Source of the DNA: Pantoea sp. Cy-639
GTDB taxonomy: Bacteria > Pseudomonadota > Gammaproteobacteria > Pseudomonadales > Pseudomonadaceae
NCBI RefSeq assembly: GCF_011752525.1
Contig: NZ_VWXI01000009.1
Coordinates: forward strand, 124,001 to 188,000
Reading direction: 5' to 3'
DNA length: 64,000 nt
The notes beneath the pieces were generated by a model. It saw only the letters and a program-made list of their open reading frames with translations. It had not been told where the DNA came from and ran no database searches. Positions 10,539 through 18,570 of this stretch are shown piece after piece (position 1 is the first letter of the stretch; each line of letters starts with the position of its first letter). A program made the position numbers and the translations under genes.

Positions 10539-10844
10539 CTACATCTGGGTAAAACGCCCCAGGCGCTGCCTGAGCATGCTGTTCTCGCTGCGCAGCTGCT
10601 GCACTTCTTCCAGCAACTCCAGCGCCAGCGCCACCCCTTCCCACTCCAGCTCCAACTGCTCGTGCAGCTTCACTGCACGCTTGAGCGTCACCGGCGCGCG
10701 ATCGTCGAACAACCACTCCTCCGGCGTTCGCCCCGAAGGTTCAACAATGCCGTGCTCGACGATCTCGATCACGCAATCGGCCGTGATATCGGCCTCCTGA
10801 CACAGGGTACGCATGTCCAGTTGAACGATCAGGGTGCTGCTCAT
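10539..10844 (-). CDS. cbpM: Chaperone modulator CbpM
   Basis: Small MerR-like protein that binds the J-domain of CbpA and inhibits its co-chaperone and DNA-binding activity. It has 101 residues, as expected. An N-terminal helix-turn-helix-like part (CQEADITADCVIEIVEHGIV, EPSGRTPEEWLFD) is followed by a long C-terminal helix (LEWEGVALALELLEEVQQL). The ATG at 10844 is 2 bases past the cbpA stop with GGAG 9 bases upstream. A GTG at 10850 overlaps that stop but is too near the ribosome site. It is in an operon with cbpA, the standard arrangement. Confidence 0.9.
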   Translation of the reverse strand: MSSTLIVQLDMRTLCQEADITADCVIEIVEHGIVEPSGRTPEEWLFDDRAPVTLKRAVKLHEQLELEWEGVALALELLEEVQQLRSENSMLRQRLGRFTQM

Positions 10845-10846
10845 GA

Positions 10847-11803
10847 TCACTTACTCCATTGAGTCCTCGGATTGAACGCGGCTTTCTCGGAGAGCTGAGT
10901 CCACAATTCACGGGCAGCGGCGTCGGACTGGGCAGGCATCACCACCTTGAGCTGGGCGTACAGGTCGCCACGCTCGCCCTGCTTGTTCAACAGGCCCATG
11001 CCCTTGACCCGCAGGCGCTGGCCGCTCTGGCTGTCGGGACGGATGGTCAGGTTGATCTTGCCGGTCAGGGTCGGCACCGCCACCTTGGCACCGAGCGCGG
11101 CTTCCCACGGTGCCAGTGGCACGGTGATGATCAGGTCATGTCCTTCGACATCGAACTGCGGGTGCGGTGCCATGCGAATGGTCAGGAACAGATCGCCGTT
11201 GGCGCCACCGCCGATACCCGGCGCGCCCTGGCCCTTGAGGCGGATACGCTCGCCGTCGGTCACCCCGGCCGGGATCTTCACGTTCAAGGTCTTGGTGGTG
11301 AAGCCGGTACGCTGGCCGGCTGCATTGGTCTGCGGCACCTGGAAACTGATCTGCTTGGATTCCTTGCTCAGGGTTTCCTCGAGGAACACCGCCAGTTCAA
11401 GCTCCACGTCCTGCCCTCGCCTGCCCGCGCTGCGTTGTTGCCGGCCACCGCCACCGAAGGGATTGCCGCCCCGGGCACCGAAGATCGAGCTGAAAAAGTC
11501 GGAGAAATCGCCGCCCTCGAAGCCACCGCCGCCACCGCCGCGCGACTCCCAGCCAGGCGGCGCCTGGAACGGCCGGCCATGCTGGCCGCCGTACTTGCGG
11601 ATCTCGTCGTACTCGGCGCGCTTGTCCTTGTCGCCAAGCACTTCGTAGGCCTCGTTGGCCTCCTTGAATTTGTCCTCGGCGTCACGCTCCTTGCTGACGT
11701 CGGGGTGATACTTGCGCGCGAGCTTGCGGTACGCGGCCTTGATCGCCTTCTCGTCCGCGCTCGGTTCGACGCCGAGTATCTTGTAATAGTCTTTGAAGTC
11801 CAT
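10847..11803 (-). CDS. cbpA: Curved DNA-binding protein CbpA (DnaJ-class co-chaperone)
   Basis: Hsp40 co-chaperone and nucleoid-associated protein, 318 residues. The J-domain is at 1-70 with the HPD motif ([16 protein letters not shown]). A Gly/Phe-rich linker ([20 protein letters not shown]) follows, then two C-terminal substrate-binding domains ([20 protein letters not shown]). There is no zinc-finger cysteine cluster, which separates CbpA from DnaJ. cbpM follows directly. The gene is divergent from a YegD-like Hsp70 across a 164-base gap, an unusual Hsp40/Hsp70 pairing. Confidence 0.93.
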   Translation of the reverse strand: MDFKDYYKILGVEPSADEKAIKAAYRKLARKYHPDVSKERDAEDKFKEANEAYEVLGDKDKRAEYDEIRKYGGQHGRPFQAPPGWESRGGGGGGFEGGDFSDFFSSIFGARGGNPFGGGGRQQRSAGRRGQDVELELAVFLEETLSKESKQISFQVPQTNAAGQRTGFTTKTLNVKIPAGVTDGERIRLKGQGAPGIGGGANGDLFLTIRMAPHPQFDVEGHDLIITVPLAPWEAALGAKVAVPTLTGKINLTIRPDSQSGQRLRVKGMGLLNKQGERGDLYAQLKVVMPAQSDAAARELWTQLSEKAAFNPRTQWSK

Positions 11804-11967
11804 CTGGGGATCACCGATGTGAAATGTGCATATTGCTACTGAAGATTGGGGTCAAGCATAGCCTTTCAAGGTTCATCCGGCGTTGCGCTATCGCAGACGA
11901 CCGGTCTTGATTTAGCCGCAGACTGGCATAAACTGCGCGGCCGTTTTGCCTCCGGAAGCACTCCCTC

Positions 11968-13239
11968 ATGTCTGACGTATCCCCGGCCCGCGCCCTCGGC
12001 ATCGACTTCGGCACCTCCAACTCCACGGTCGGCTGGCACCGTCCGGGCGTCGAATCGCTGATCGCCCTGGAAGACGGCAAGATCACCCTGCCTTCGGTGG
12101 TCTTCTTCAACATCGAGGAACGTCGCCCGGTATACGGTCGTCTGGCCCTGCACGAATACCTGGAAGGCTACGAAGGCCGCCTGATGCGCTCGCTCAAGAG
12201 CCTGCTGGGCTCCAAGCTGATCAAGCACGACACCAGCGTGCTGGGCAGCGCCCTGCCGTTCAAGGACCTGCTGGGCATGTTCATCGGCGAGCTGAAAAAG
12301 CGCGCCGAAGCCGATGCCGGTCGTGAATTCGACCAGGTAGTGCTGGGCCGCCCGGTGTTCTTCGTCGACGAGGACCCGGCCGCCGACCAGGAGGCCGAAG
12401 ACACCCTGGCCGAGGTCGCGCGCAAGATCGGCTTCAAGGACGTGTCGTTCCAGTACGAACCGATCGCCGCCGCATTCGACTACGAGTCGGGCATCGCCCG
12501 TGAAGAGCTGGTACTCATCGTCGATATCGGCGGTGGTACCTCGGACTTTACCCTGATCCGCCTGTCGCCCGAGCGCCACCAGGTGGACGAACGCCAGGAC
12601 GACATCCTCGCCACTGGTGGCGTGCACATCGGCGGTACCGACTTCGACAAGCAGTTGAGCCTGCAAGGCGTGATGCCGCTGTTCGGCTACGGCAGCCGGA
12701 TGAAGAGCGGCGCGCTGATGCCCACCAGCTACCACCTCAACCTGGCTACCTGGCACACCATCAACGCCCTCTACGCGCAGAAATCGCAGCTGGCCCTGGG
12801 CAGCATGCGCTACGACATCGAGGATACCCTGGGCATCGACCGCCTGTTCAAGCTGATCGAGCAGCGTGCCGGGCACTGGCTGGCGATGGAAGTCGAAGCC
12901 AGCAAGATCGAGCTGACCGACCGTAACAGCCGCCAGATCGACCTGGGCCGGGTGGAGCCGGCACTGACCGCCGAGCTGACCCGGGCCCTGTTCGAGGAAG
13001 CGATCGACGGTTTGCTGGAGCGGGTACGCGCCAGCGTGACCGAATTGCTGGCCAAGGCCGGCGTGAGCGAGAGCCAGGTCGACACAGTGTTCTTCACCGG
13101 TGGTTCCAGCGGTATTCCGGCACTGCGCAACAGCGTGGCGGCGATGCTGCCCAACGCGCGGCACGTGGAAGGCAACATCTTTGGCAGCATCGGCAGCGGC
13201 CTGGCGATCGAGGCGCGCAAGCGCTACGGCGCAGCCTGA
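11968..13239 (+). CDS. YegD-like Hsp70-family protein (no substrate-binding domain)
   Basis: Actin/Hsp70-fold ATPase of 423 residues, about two thirds of DnaK. Nucleotide-binding signatures are all present: GIDFGTSNSTVGWH (phosphate 1) near residue 11, VDIGGGTSDFTLIRL (phosphate 2) near 188, and FFTGGSSGIPALR (adenosine) near 375. The protein stops after the ATPase domain, so it lacks the beta-sandwich that grips client peptides. This is the known architecture of E. coli YegD, whose role is unresolved. It shares an intergenic region with cbpA, which suggests it may be stimulated by that J-protein; this is inference. Confidence 0.88.
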   Translation: MSDVSPARALGIDFGTSNSTVGWHRPGVESLIALEDGKITLPSVVFFNIEERRPVYGRLALHEYLEGYEGRLMRSLKSLLGSKLIKHDTSVLGSALPFKDLLGMFIGELKKRAEADAGREFDQVVLGRPVFFVDEDPAADQEAEDTLAEVARKIGFKDVSFQYEPIAAAFDYESGIAREELVLIVDIGGGTSDFTLIRLSPERHQVDERQDDILATGGVHIGGTDFDKQLSLQGVMPLFGYGSRMKSGALMPTSYHLNLATWHTINALYAQKSQLALGSMRYDIEDTLGIDRLFKLIEQRAGHWLAMEVEASKIELTDRNSRQIDLGRVEPALTAELTRALFEEAIDGLLERVRASVTELLAKAGVSESQVDTVFFTGGSSGIPALRNSVAAMLPNARHVEGNIFGSIGSGLAIEARKRYGAA

Positions 13240-13266
13240 GCCGAAGCCCCGCGACGGGGAGCTGGA

Positions 13267-14274
13267 TCAGACCAGTTCCTCGCGCTTCAACTCGCTCTTC
13301 AGGTACGCGTAATAGATCGGCCCCGCCACCACCCCCGGCAGGCCGAACGCGGCCTCGAACACCAGCATCGCCAGCAGCAGCTCCCACGACTTGGCACTGA
13401 TCTGCCCGCCGACGATCCGCGCGTTGAGGAAATACTCGACCTTGTGGATCACGATCAGGTAACCCAGCGCCGCCGCCGCCACCCAGAGCGACAGCGACAA
13501 GCCGACGATGGTAATCAGGGTGTTGGACATCAGGTTGCCGATCACCGGCAGCAATCCGAGCAGGAAGGTCAGCACGATCAGGGTCTTGGTCAGCGGCAGG
13601 TGCACGCCGAACAGCGGCAGCACCACAGCCAGGAAGATGCCGGTGAAGGTCGTGTTGAGCAGCGAGATCTTGATCTGCGCGAAGACGATGTTGCGAAACG
13701 CCTGCACCAGCAGGCTCAGGCGTTCGAACAGCGCCGCCGCCAATGGCTTGCGCCGGGACAGGTCGGGGATCCGTTGCAGGGCGATGATGGCGCCGAGGAT
13801 CATGCCGATCAGCAAGGTCACGAACATGTGCGCCATGCCCTTGCCCACCAGTTGCAGGTCGCTCAGGTGGCTTCTGATCCAGTCGCCGATGGCCACCTTG
13901 AACTCCGCCGCGCTGGCCGGCAGGTAGCCTTCGATGAACGGCGGCAACTGGCCGCGGGCACGCTCGACCAGGGCCATGAACTTGTCCAGCGAGGCGCCGG
14001 GGTTCTCCGCCTCGTGCAACAGGAAACTGAAAGCGCCAGCGATCAGCAGGGTCAGGCTGCTGACCACCAGGGTGCCGAGCAACGCCACCGCCAGCCAGCG
14101 TGCGCGCTGCCCGGCGATCAGCGGCTGCAGCCGCGGGGTGAGCATGTTGACCAGCTCGAACACCAGCAGACCGGCGAGCAGGCTCGGCAGCAGCTTGAGA
14201 GGCAGGGCCAGCAACAGCCCGGCCATGACGATGATCCAGCTGGCCAGGGTGACCTGGCGGGAAGTGAAGGTCAT
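13267..14274 (-). CDS. AI-2E family transporter (PerM/YhhT type)
   Basis: Polytopic inner-membrane protein of 335 residues in the AI-2 exporter superfamily. I see about eight hydrophobic segments, starting with SWIIVMAGLLLALPLKLLPS and including a conserved late stretch (LLGLLPVIGNLMSNTLITIV) typical of the family. The soluble central part (about residues 85-160) is also usual. Some members export autoinducer-2, others act as Na+/H+ antiporters, so the substrate cannot be assigned. It is convergent with the YegD-like gene, with 27 bases between stops, and stands alone on its strand. Confidence 0.82.
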   Translation of the reverse strand: MTFTSRQVTLASWIIVMAGLLLALPLKLLPSLLAGLLVFELVNMLTPRLQPLIAGQRARWLAVALLGTLVVSSLTLLIAGAFSFLLHEAENPGASLDKFMALVERARGQLPPFIEGYLPASAAEFKVAIGDWIRSHLSDLQLVGKGMAHMFVTLLIGMILGAIIALQRIPDLSRRKPLAAALFERLSLLVQAFRNIVFAQIKISLLNTTFTGIFLAVVLPLFGVHLPLTKTLIVLTFLLGLLPVIGNLMSNTLITIVGLSLSLWVAAAALGYLIVIHKVEYFLNARIVGGQISAKSWELLLAMLVFEAAFGLPGVVAGPIYYAYLKSELKREELV

Positions 14275-14344
14275 ACGGCCTCGACGGCAGACAGCGGAAA
14301 GACCCGCAGTCTGCCAGCCTTCACGGTAGAGGCATAGGCGCAGG

Positions 14345-14629
14345 TCATTTCTTCTTGAGGCAGTCGCTCATGAAGGTCTTGCGCTCGTCACCCTTGAGCG
14401 CCTTGGTGGTGGCGTCGGCGTTGCAGGTCTTCATCTTTTCCTGCTGGGTGGCAGGCTGGGACTTTTTCAGGCAGGTGCTCATGAACGCCTTGCGCTCGTC
14501 GCCCTTGAGCGCCTTGGCGGTGGCGTCGGCGTTGCAGGTCTTCATCTTTTCCTGTTGCGCGGTGGCGGCGAATCCTTGGCCGGCGATCAACATGCCCAAC
14601 ACCAGCAGAGGTACGTGCAGCAGCTTCAT
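14345..14629 (-). CDS. PsiF-family repeat protein
   Basis: Secreted protein of 94 residues with a signal peptide (LLHVPLLVLGMLIAGQGFAA) and two near-identical PsiF repeats. Each carries KMKTCNADATAKALKGDER followed by F-MS-CLKK, so cysteines pair in each copy. I start at the ATG at 14629; a longer frame would begin before the signal peptide. In E. coli psiF is phosphate-starvation induced. I see no clear Pho box here. Function is unknown. The repeats are near-identical at DNA level, consistent with a recent internal duplication. Confidence 0.8.
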   Translation of the reverse strand: MKLLHVPLLVLGMLIAGQGFAATAQQEKMKTCNADATAKALKGDERKAFMSTCLKKSQPATQQEKMKTCNADATTKALKGDERKTFMSDCLKKK

Positions 14630-14692
14630 GGAGTGGTCTCCTTGTTCCCGCGCCCGATGCGCGGTCGTCGAGCTGAGTGTAGACAACAATTC

Positions 14693-15481
14693 TTACATCT
14701 CTGCCCGCGCCTGCCGCCGATACTGCTCCGGCGTGCACTGGGCCTGGCGCTGGAACATGGCAATGAATGCCGAGGCGCTGCTGTAGCCGAGGTCGAAGGC
14801 AATGGCCTGGATCGGCAGGCCTGCCTCCAGCGCTTCGATCGCGCGCAGGAAACGCAGGCGCAGGCGCCACTCGCCGAAGCTCATGCCCAGTTCACGCAGG
14901 AAGTGCCGGGCCAGGGTCCGCTCACTGACATGCACCTGCACAGCCCAGTCGGCCAGCGGGCGGTTGTCGCCGGGGTCGCCGTGCAGGGCCTCGAGCACCT
15001 GGCGCAGGCTGTCGCTGCGGGCGAACGGCAGGTAGCAGCTCTGGGTCGGAGCCAGGTGCAACTGGTCGATGAGCACCTGCACCAGACGCTGGTCGCGCTC
15101 ATCCTGGGCGACCTTGAGGTCGCGGCGGGCGAAGTCGCCGAGGATGGCCTTGAGGATATCGCTGATCACCAGGCTGCAAGGCTCTGGCGGCAGGCCGGCG
15201 CACAGGCTGCGATCCAGGTAGACCGAGCGATAGACGATGGCCTGAGGGTTGTAGCAGCCGTGCTCGGTGCCTGGCGGTACCCACACCGCGTAGTGCGGCG
15301 GCGAGATGAAGCGCTGGCCCTCGACATCCAGGTGCATCAAGCCATGGGCGGCATAGTTGAGCTGGCCCCACGGGTGGCGATGCGGGGCACTGTGGGTGTC
15401 GGCGCCGAACTCGTCGTAGCGGAAGTACACCGGGGCGGGGAGCCGTTCGAAACGGGGAATGTCGAGGTATTTACGGGCCAT
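14693..15481 (-). CDS. AraC-family transcriptional regulator
   Basis: Transcription factor of 262 residues. The N-terminal cupin (SAPHRHPWGQLNYAAHGL, PPGTEHGCYN) is a likely ligand-binding domain. The C-terminal AraC DNA-binding domain has two helix-turn-helix motifs (VSERTLARHFLRELGMSFGEW; AIAFDLGYSSASAFIAMFQR). I start at the ATG at 15481; the open frame extends further upstream, but into the intergenic region and antisense of the next gene. It is divergent from an EamA-family exporter, the classic arrangement for a local regulator, and repeated TGTCTG sites lie between them. Confidence 0.9.
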   Translation of the reverse strand: MARKYLDIPRFERLPAPVYFRYDEFGADTHSAPHRHPWGQLNYAAHGLMHLDVEGQRFISPPHYAVWVPPGTEHGCYNPQAIVYRSVYLDRSLCAGLPPEPCSLVISDILKAILGDFARRDLKVAQDERDQRLVQVLIDQLHLAPTQSCYLPFARSDSLRQVLEALHGDPGDNRPLADWAVQVHVSERTLARHFLRELGMSFGEWRLRLRFLRAIEALEAGLPIQAIAFDLGYSSASAFIAMFQRQAQCTPEQYRRQARAEM

Positions 15482-15482
15482 C

Positions 15483-15537
15483 TGTCTGCTTCGCAGGGCG
15501 GATTGTCTGTATGGAAGTATAGGCATGTGGACAGACA
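15483..15537. promoter_or_regulatory. Repeated TGTCTG operator candidates between araC-like and eamA genes
   Basis: TGTCTG occurs at 15483-15488 and 15504-15509, exactly 21 bases apart (two DNA turns), and as its inverse CAGACA at 15532-15537. AraC proteins often bind direct repeats with this spacing. The sites lie between the divergent regulator and transporter starts. Confidence 0.5.
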
Positions 15538-15616
15538 GGCGATAATACCCGCCGCTATACCTCGTGGGCACGGGCTTGCCCCACTCCCACGAACCAACCG
15601 CAACTCGAGAGTCATC

Positions 15617-16489
15617 ATGAACTACCTCTTCCCCCTCGTCGCCATCCTCATCTGGGCTGGCAACACCGTGGTCACCAAGATGTCCGCCGGCGCCATCCAG
15701 CCCGCCGAGATCGGCTTCTATCGCTGGCTGCTGGCCGGCCTGCTGTTCACCCCGTTCCTGCTGCCCCAGGTCTGGCGCAACCGTGCGGCGATCCGCCCGC
15801 ACCTGGGCAAGGTGTTCGTCCTCGGCGTGCTGGGCATGGCCATGTACCAGAGCCTGGCGTACTTCGCCGCCGGCATCACCAGCGCCACCAACATGGGCAT
15901 CATCCTGTCGCTGATGCCGCTGATGTCACTGGCGCTGTCCATCGCCTGGCTCGGCCAGCGCCTGAGCTACGGCGCGCTGGCCGGAGCACTGGTGTCGTTC
16001 GTCGGCGTGCTCGAGGTGGTCTCCGCGGGCCAGCCGGCGACCTTGCTGCACCAGGGCCTGAACAGCGGCGACCTGCTGATGCTGGTAGCTACCCTGGCCT
16101 ACGCGCTGTACAGCTTCCTGCTGAAGAAATGGCAATTGCGCCTGCCGCCGTTGCAACTGCTGTACCTGCAGGTGCTGGTGGCCATCCTGGTGCTGCTGCC
16201 GCTGTTCCTGCTGTCGCCGAAGACCGGCCTGAACGGCAACAACATCGGCCTGGTGCTGTATGCCTGCGTGCTGGCCTCGATGGTGGCGCCGCGGGTGTGG
16301 ATGCAGGCCGTGCATCGCCTGGGCCCCAGCCGCACCACGCTGTTCTTCAACCTGCTGCCGGTGGTCACTGCGGTGATCGCCGCCGTGGTGCTCGATGAGC
16401 GCCTGGCCAGCTATCACCTGGTCGGTGGTGTGCTGACCCTGGTCGGCGTGCTGCTGGCCGAACGCTGGACCACGCCGGTACGCCGTTGA
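15617..16489 (+). CDS. EamA/DMT-family exporter
   Basis: Drug/metabolite transporter of 290 residues with ten predicted membrane helices arranged as two EamA repeats (about 1-135 and 145-285). The family wording is clear: LIWAGNTVVTKMSAGAI and the second-repeat end LVGGVLTLVGVLLAERW. Such proteins export amino acids, metabolites or drugs. CGAGAG precedes the ATG. The divergent AraC-type regulator probably controls it. The substrate is not apparent. Confidence 0.88.
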   Translation: MNYLFPLVAILIWAGNTVVTKMSAGAIQPAEIGFYRWLLAGLLFTPFLLPQVWRNRAAIRPHLGKVFVLGVLGMAMYQSLAYFAAGITSATNMGIILSLMPLMSLALSIAWLGQRLSYGALAGALVSFVGVLEVVSAGQPATLLHQGLNSGDLLMLVATLAYALYSFLLKKWQLRLPPLQLLYLQVLVAILVLLPLFLLSPKTGLNGNNIGLVLYACVLASMVAPRVWMQAVHRLGPSRTTLFFNLLPVVTAVIAAVVLDERLASYHLVGGVLTLVGVLLAERWTTPVRR

Positions 16490-16579
16490 CCGCAGGGGGA
16501 GCGCGATGCGCTCCTTTCGCGACACCAGGCCGCTCCTGCGGGGAGGTTCGCTCTTCTAGCAAGAGCAGCCTCGGGTTCG

Positions 16580-17470
16580 TCACAACCCGGCAGCCTTGAG
16601 CCGTGCCGCATGCTCGGTGAACAGCCGCACCGGCTCCGCGCCCTTGCCCACCGCACCGAGTGACTGGTTGACGATATCCAGGTGATCGAGCGGATAGTCA
16701 TCGCCGATCACTTGCCCCAGGTGCGAACTGAAGCGCCCGACCATACCGTCGCACTGCCCCTTTTCACGCACGAAGCTGCGGGCGAACAGGCGGCAGAAGC
16801 GATTGCTCCCATCGAAGCGGTTCAAGCCTTGATCCGTACGCCCCGGCTGCAAGGTGCCGGACCAGGAGTAGTAACGCACGCCGTTCACCTGCGCCGGCCC
16901 CTCGCCGCCCCAGACCTCCGGCAGGCCCTGTGGATAGGCCTGGTTGAACAGCGCCACCCCGGCGCTGGTCAGCGACTGGTGCGAAGCGTGCACGTCGATC
17001 GGCAGCGGATCGCGGCGCCAGCCAGTTTCCAGCCAGCCCAGCAGTACTGCGAAGCCATGCAGCACGGCCTTGAGGATACGTCCTCGGGGCGAGTCGCCAG
17101 GCGCCGTGCGCTCAAGATGGTCGGCCAGTTCCGAGCCATGGTTCGGCCCTGCCACCGAGGTCACCGAAGCCACCCGCTCCGGTCGTTTCGCCGCCGCGTA
17201 GCGAGCGCTCAACGCGCCCTGGCTGTGGCCGATCAGGTTGACCTTCTGCGCCCCGCTGCGCTGGCAGATATCCTCGATGATGAGCAGCAGCTGCTCGCCA
17301 CGCACCTCGCTGGCGTGCAAGGGCGACACCTGCACCGGGTACACCTGCGCGCCGCCTCGGCGCAACGCCGGAACGATGCCGAACCAGTAGGGATACACCA
17401 GCGCCCGCACGAAGCCGAGCATGCCCGGCACCAGTACCAGTGGATATCGCGTGGCCAGTTCCTGACTCAT
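16580..17470 (-). CDS. Triacylglycerol lipase without a signal peptide
   Basis: Serine lipase of 296 residues in the Pseudomonas/Proteus family I group. The oxyanion start is YPLVLVPGMLGF, the nucleophile elbow GHSQGA at about residue 86, and the catalytic His lies in LDHLDIVNQ. The acidic residue is probably in FSGT/DGM regions (CDGMVGRFSSHLGQVIG carries the calcium-site pattern). The ATG at 17470 has AGGGG about 5 bases upstream, and no signal peptide follows. Secreted Pseudomonas lipases have one and a foldase (lif) gene next door; neither is here, so the enzyme is probably intracellular or exported by another route. Confidence 0.85.
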   Translation of the reverse strand: MSQELATRYPLVLVPGMLGFVRALVYPYWFGIVPALRRGGAQVYPVQVSPLHASEVRGEQLLLIIEDICQRSGAQKVNLIGHSQGALSARYAAAKRPERVASVTSVAGPNHGSELADHLERTAPGDSPRGRILKAVLHGFAVLLGWLETGWRRDPLPIDVHASHQSLTSAGVALFNQAYPQGLPEVWGGEGPAQVNGVRYYSWSGTLQPGRTDQGLNRFDGSNRFCRLFARSFVREKGQCDGMVGRFSSHLGQVIGDDYPLDHLDIVNQSLGAVGKGAEPVRLFTEHAARLKAAGL

Positions 17471-17593
17471 TGCCCCTGCCCTCTTGCGTGGACGACCGCG
17501 CCACACTAGCGCCCCGGCCAAGTCATGCGCAATCGAACTCCTGGCGCGCCGTGCGGTTCCAAGCAGAACAGACCTTGAGCAAGGAGCTGGACC

Positions 17594-17935
17594 ATGTACA
17601 AGCGAACCCTGGCCATCCTGCTGGCAAGCGTGACCCTGAGCGCCTGTGGCAGCCGTCCGGAGAACCCGGTGGACTACGTCACCTACCGCAACGAACCCCT
17701 GGTCAAGCAGGTCGAGAACGGCATGACCATGCAGAAAGTCATCGCCATCGGCGGCAGCCCGTCGAGCGTGATCGACCTGCCTCACGGCGGCACCTGCAAC
17801 AACTACGTGCTCAACCGCGACGGGCACCAGCAGCCCTACTACGTGCGCTTCGATGCCACCGGGCATGTCGACGCCAAAGGCTTCAAGACCTGCAAGCAAC
17901 GCCAGCAAGACAGCGACGCCATCCACGGCGCATGA
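17594..17935 (+). CDS. osmE: OsmE-like outer-membrane lipoprotein
   Basis: Small lipoprotein of 113 residues in the SmpA/OmlA fold family. The signal peptide ends in the lipobox LSAC, with the lipidated cysteine at residue 18. The core VENGMTMQKVIAIGGSPSS matches OsmE (BLIP-like beta fold). In E. coli osmE is induced by osmotic stress in stationary phase. AGGAG lies 7 bases before the ATG. It is followed after 26 bases by a ferritin-like gene in the same direction, suggesting a shared stationary-phase or stress response. Confidence 0.82.
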   Translation: MYKRTLAILLASVTLSACGSRPENPVDYVTYRNEPLVKQVENGMTMQKVIAIGGSPSSVIDLPHGGTCNNYVLNRDGHQQPYYVRFDATGHVDAKGFKTCKQRQQDSDAIHGA

Positions 17936-17961
17936 CCACCCTGACCGTCTAGGAGATGAAC

Positions 17962-18489
17962 ATGAGCGTTGAACTGACCGATGTGAAGACCCTGCGCGAG
18001 CGTGCCCGCCAGCATGTCGAACAAGGCGCGGTGACCGAGGGTTACCACGCCGATCGCGAGAAGATCCTGCGCCTGCTCAACGAGTCGCTGGCCACCGAGC
18101 TGGTCTGCACCCTGCGCTACAAGCGTCACTACTTCATGGCCAGCGGCATCAAGGCCAGCGTCGCCGCCGCGGAGTTCCTGGAGCATGCCAACCAGGAGGC
18201 CGAACATGCCGACAAACTGGCCGAGCGCATCGTCCAGCTGGGTGGCGAACCGGACTTCAACCCGGACAACCTGAGCAAGCACTCCCATGCCCAGTACGTG
18301 GCCGGGCGCGACCTGAAGGAAATGGTGCTGGAGGACCTGGTGGCCGAGCGCATCGCCATCGACAGCTACCGCGAGATCATCCAGTACATCGGCGACAAGG
18401 ACCCGACCACCCGACGCATCTTCGAGGACATCCTGGCCCAGGAAGAAGAACACGCGGACGATATGTCGGACCTGTTGCAAGGCTTGTGA
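17962..18489 (+). CDS. Ferritin-like (bacterioferritin-type) protein lacking the heme methionine
   Basis: Four-helix iron-storage or di-iron protein of 175 residues. Ferroxidase ligands can be traced: glutamate in LATELVCTLRYKRHY, ExxH in NQEAEHADKL, glutamate in LVAERIAIDSYRE, and a second ExxH in AQEEEHADD. Classical bacterioferritin has a heme-binding methionine just before the first ExxH; here the matching position is not methionine, so heme binding is doubtful. I start at the ATG at 17962 because AGGAG at 17951-17955 directly abuts the ATG at 17956. It probably protects against iron and peroxide. Confidence 0.82.
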   Translation: MSVELTDVKTLRERARQHVEQGAVTEGYHADREKILRLLNESLATELVCTLRYKRHYFMASGIKASVAAAEFLEHANQEAEHADKLAERIVQLGGEPDFNPDNLSKHSHAQYVAGRDLKEMVLEDLVAERIAIDSYREIIQYIGDKDPTTRRIFEDILAQEEEHADDMSDLLQGL

Positions 18490-18494
18490 TCGCA

Positions 18495-18553
18495 ATCGCG
18501 GGGCAAGCCCACTCCCCTGCTGATATCCCTGGGAGCGGGCCGGCCCCGCGATC
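18495..18553. repeat. REP palindrome pair (CAAGCCC family)
   Basis: Two inverted copies of the intergenic REP core (ATCGCGGGGCAAGCCC... and ...GGGAGCGGGCCGGCCCCGCGAT) between two convergent genes. It probably folds as a long stem and limits readthrough or mRNA decay. Confidence 0.8.
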
Positions 18554-18570
18554 AGGTCGCGAGATTCCGG

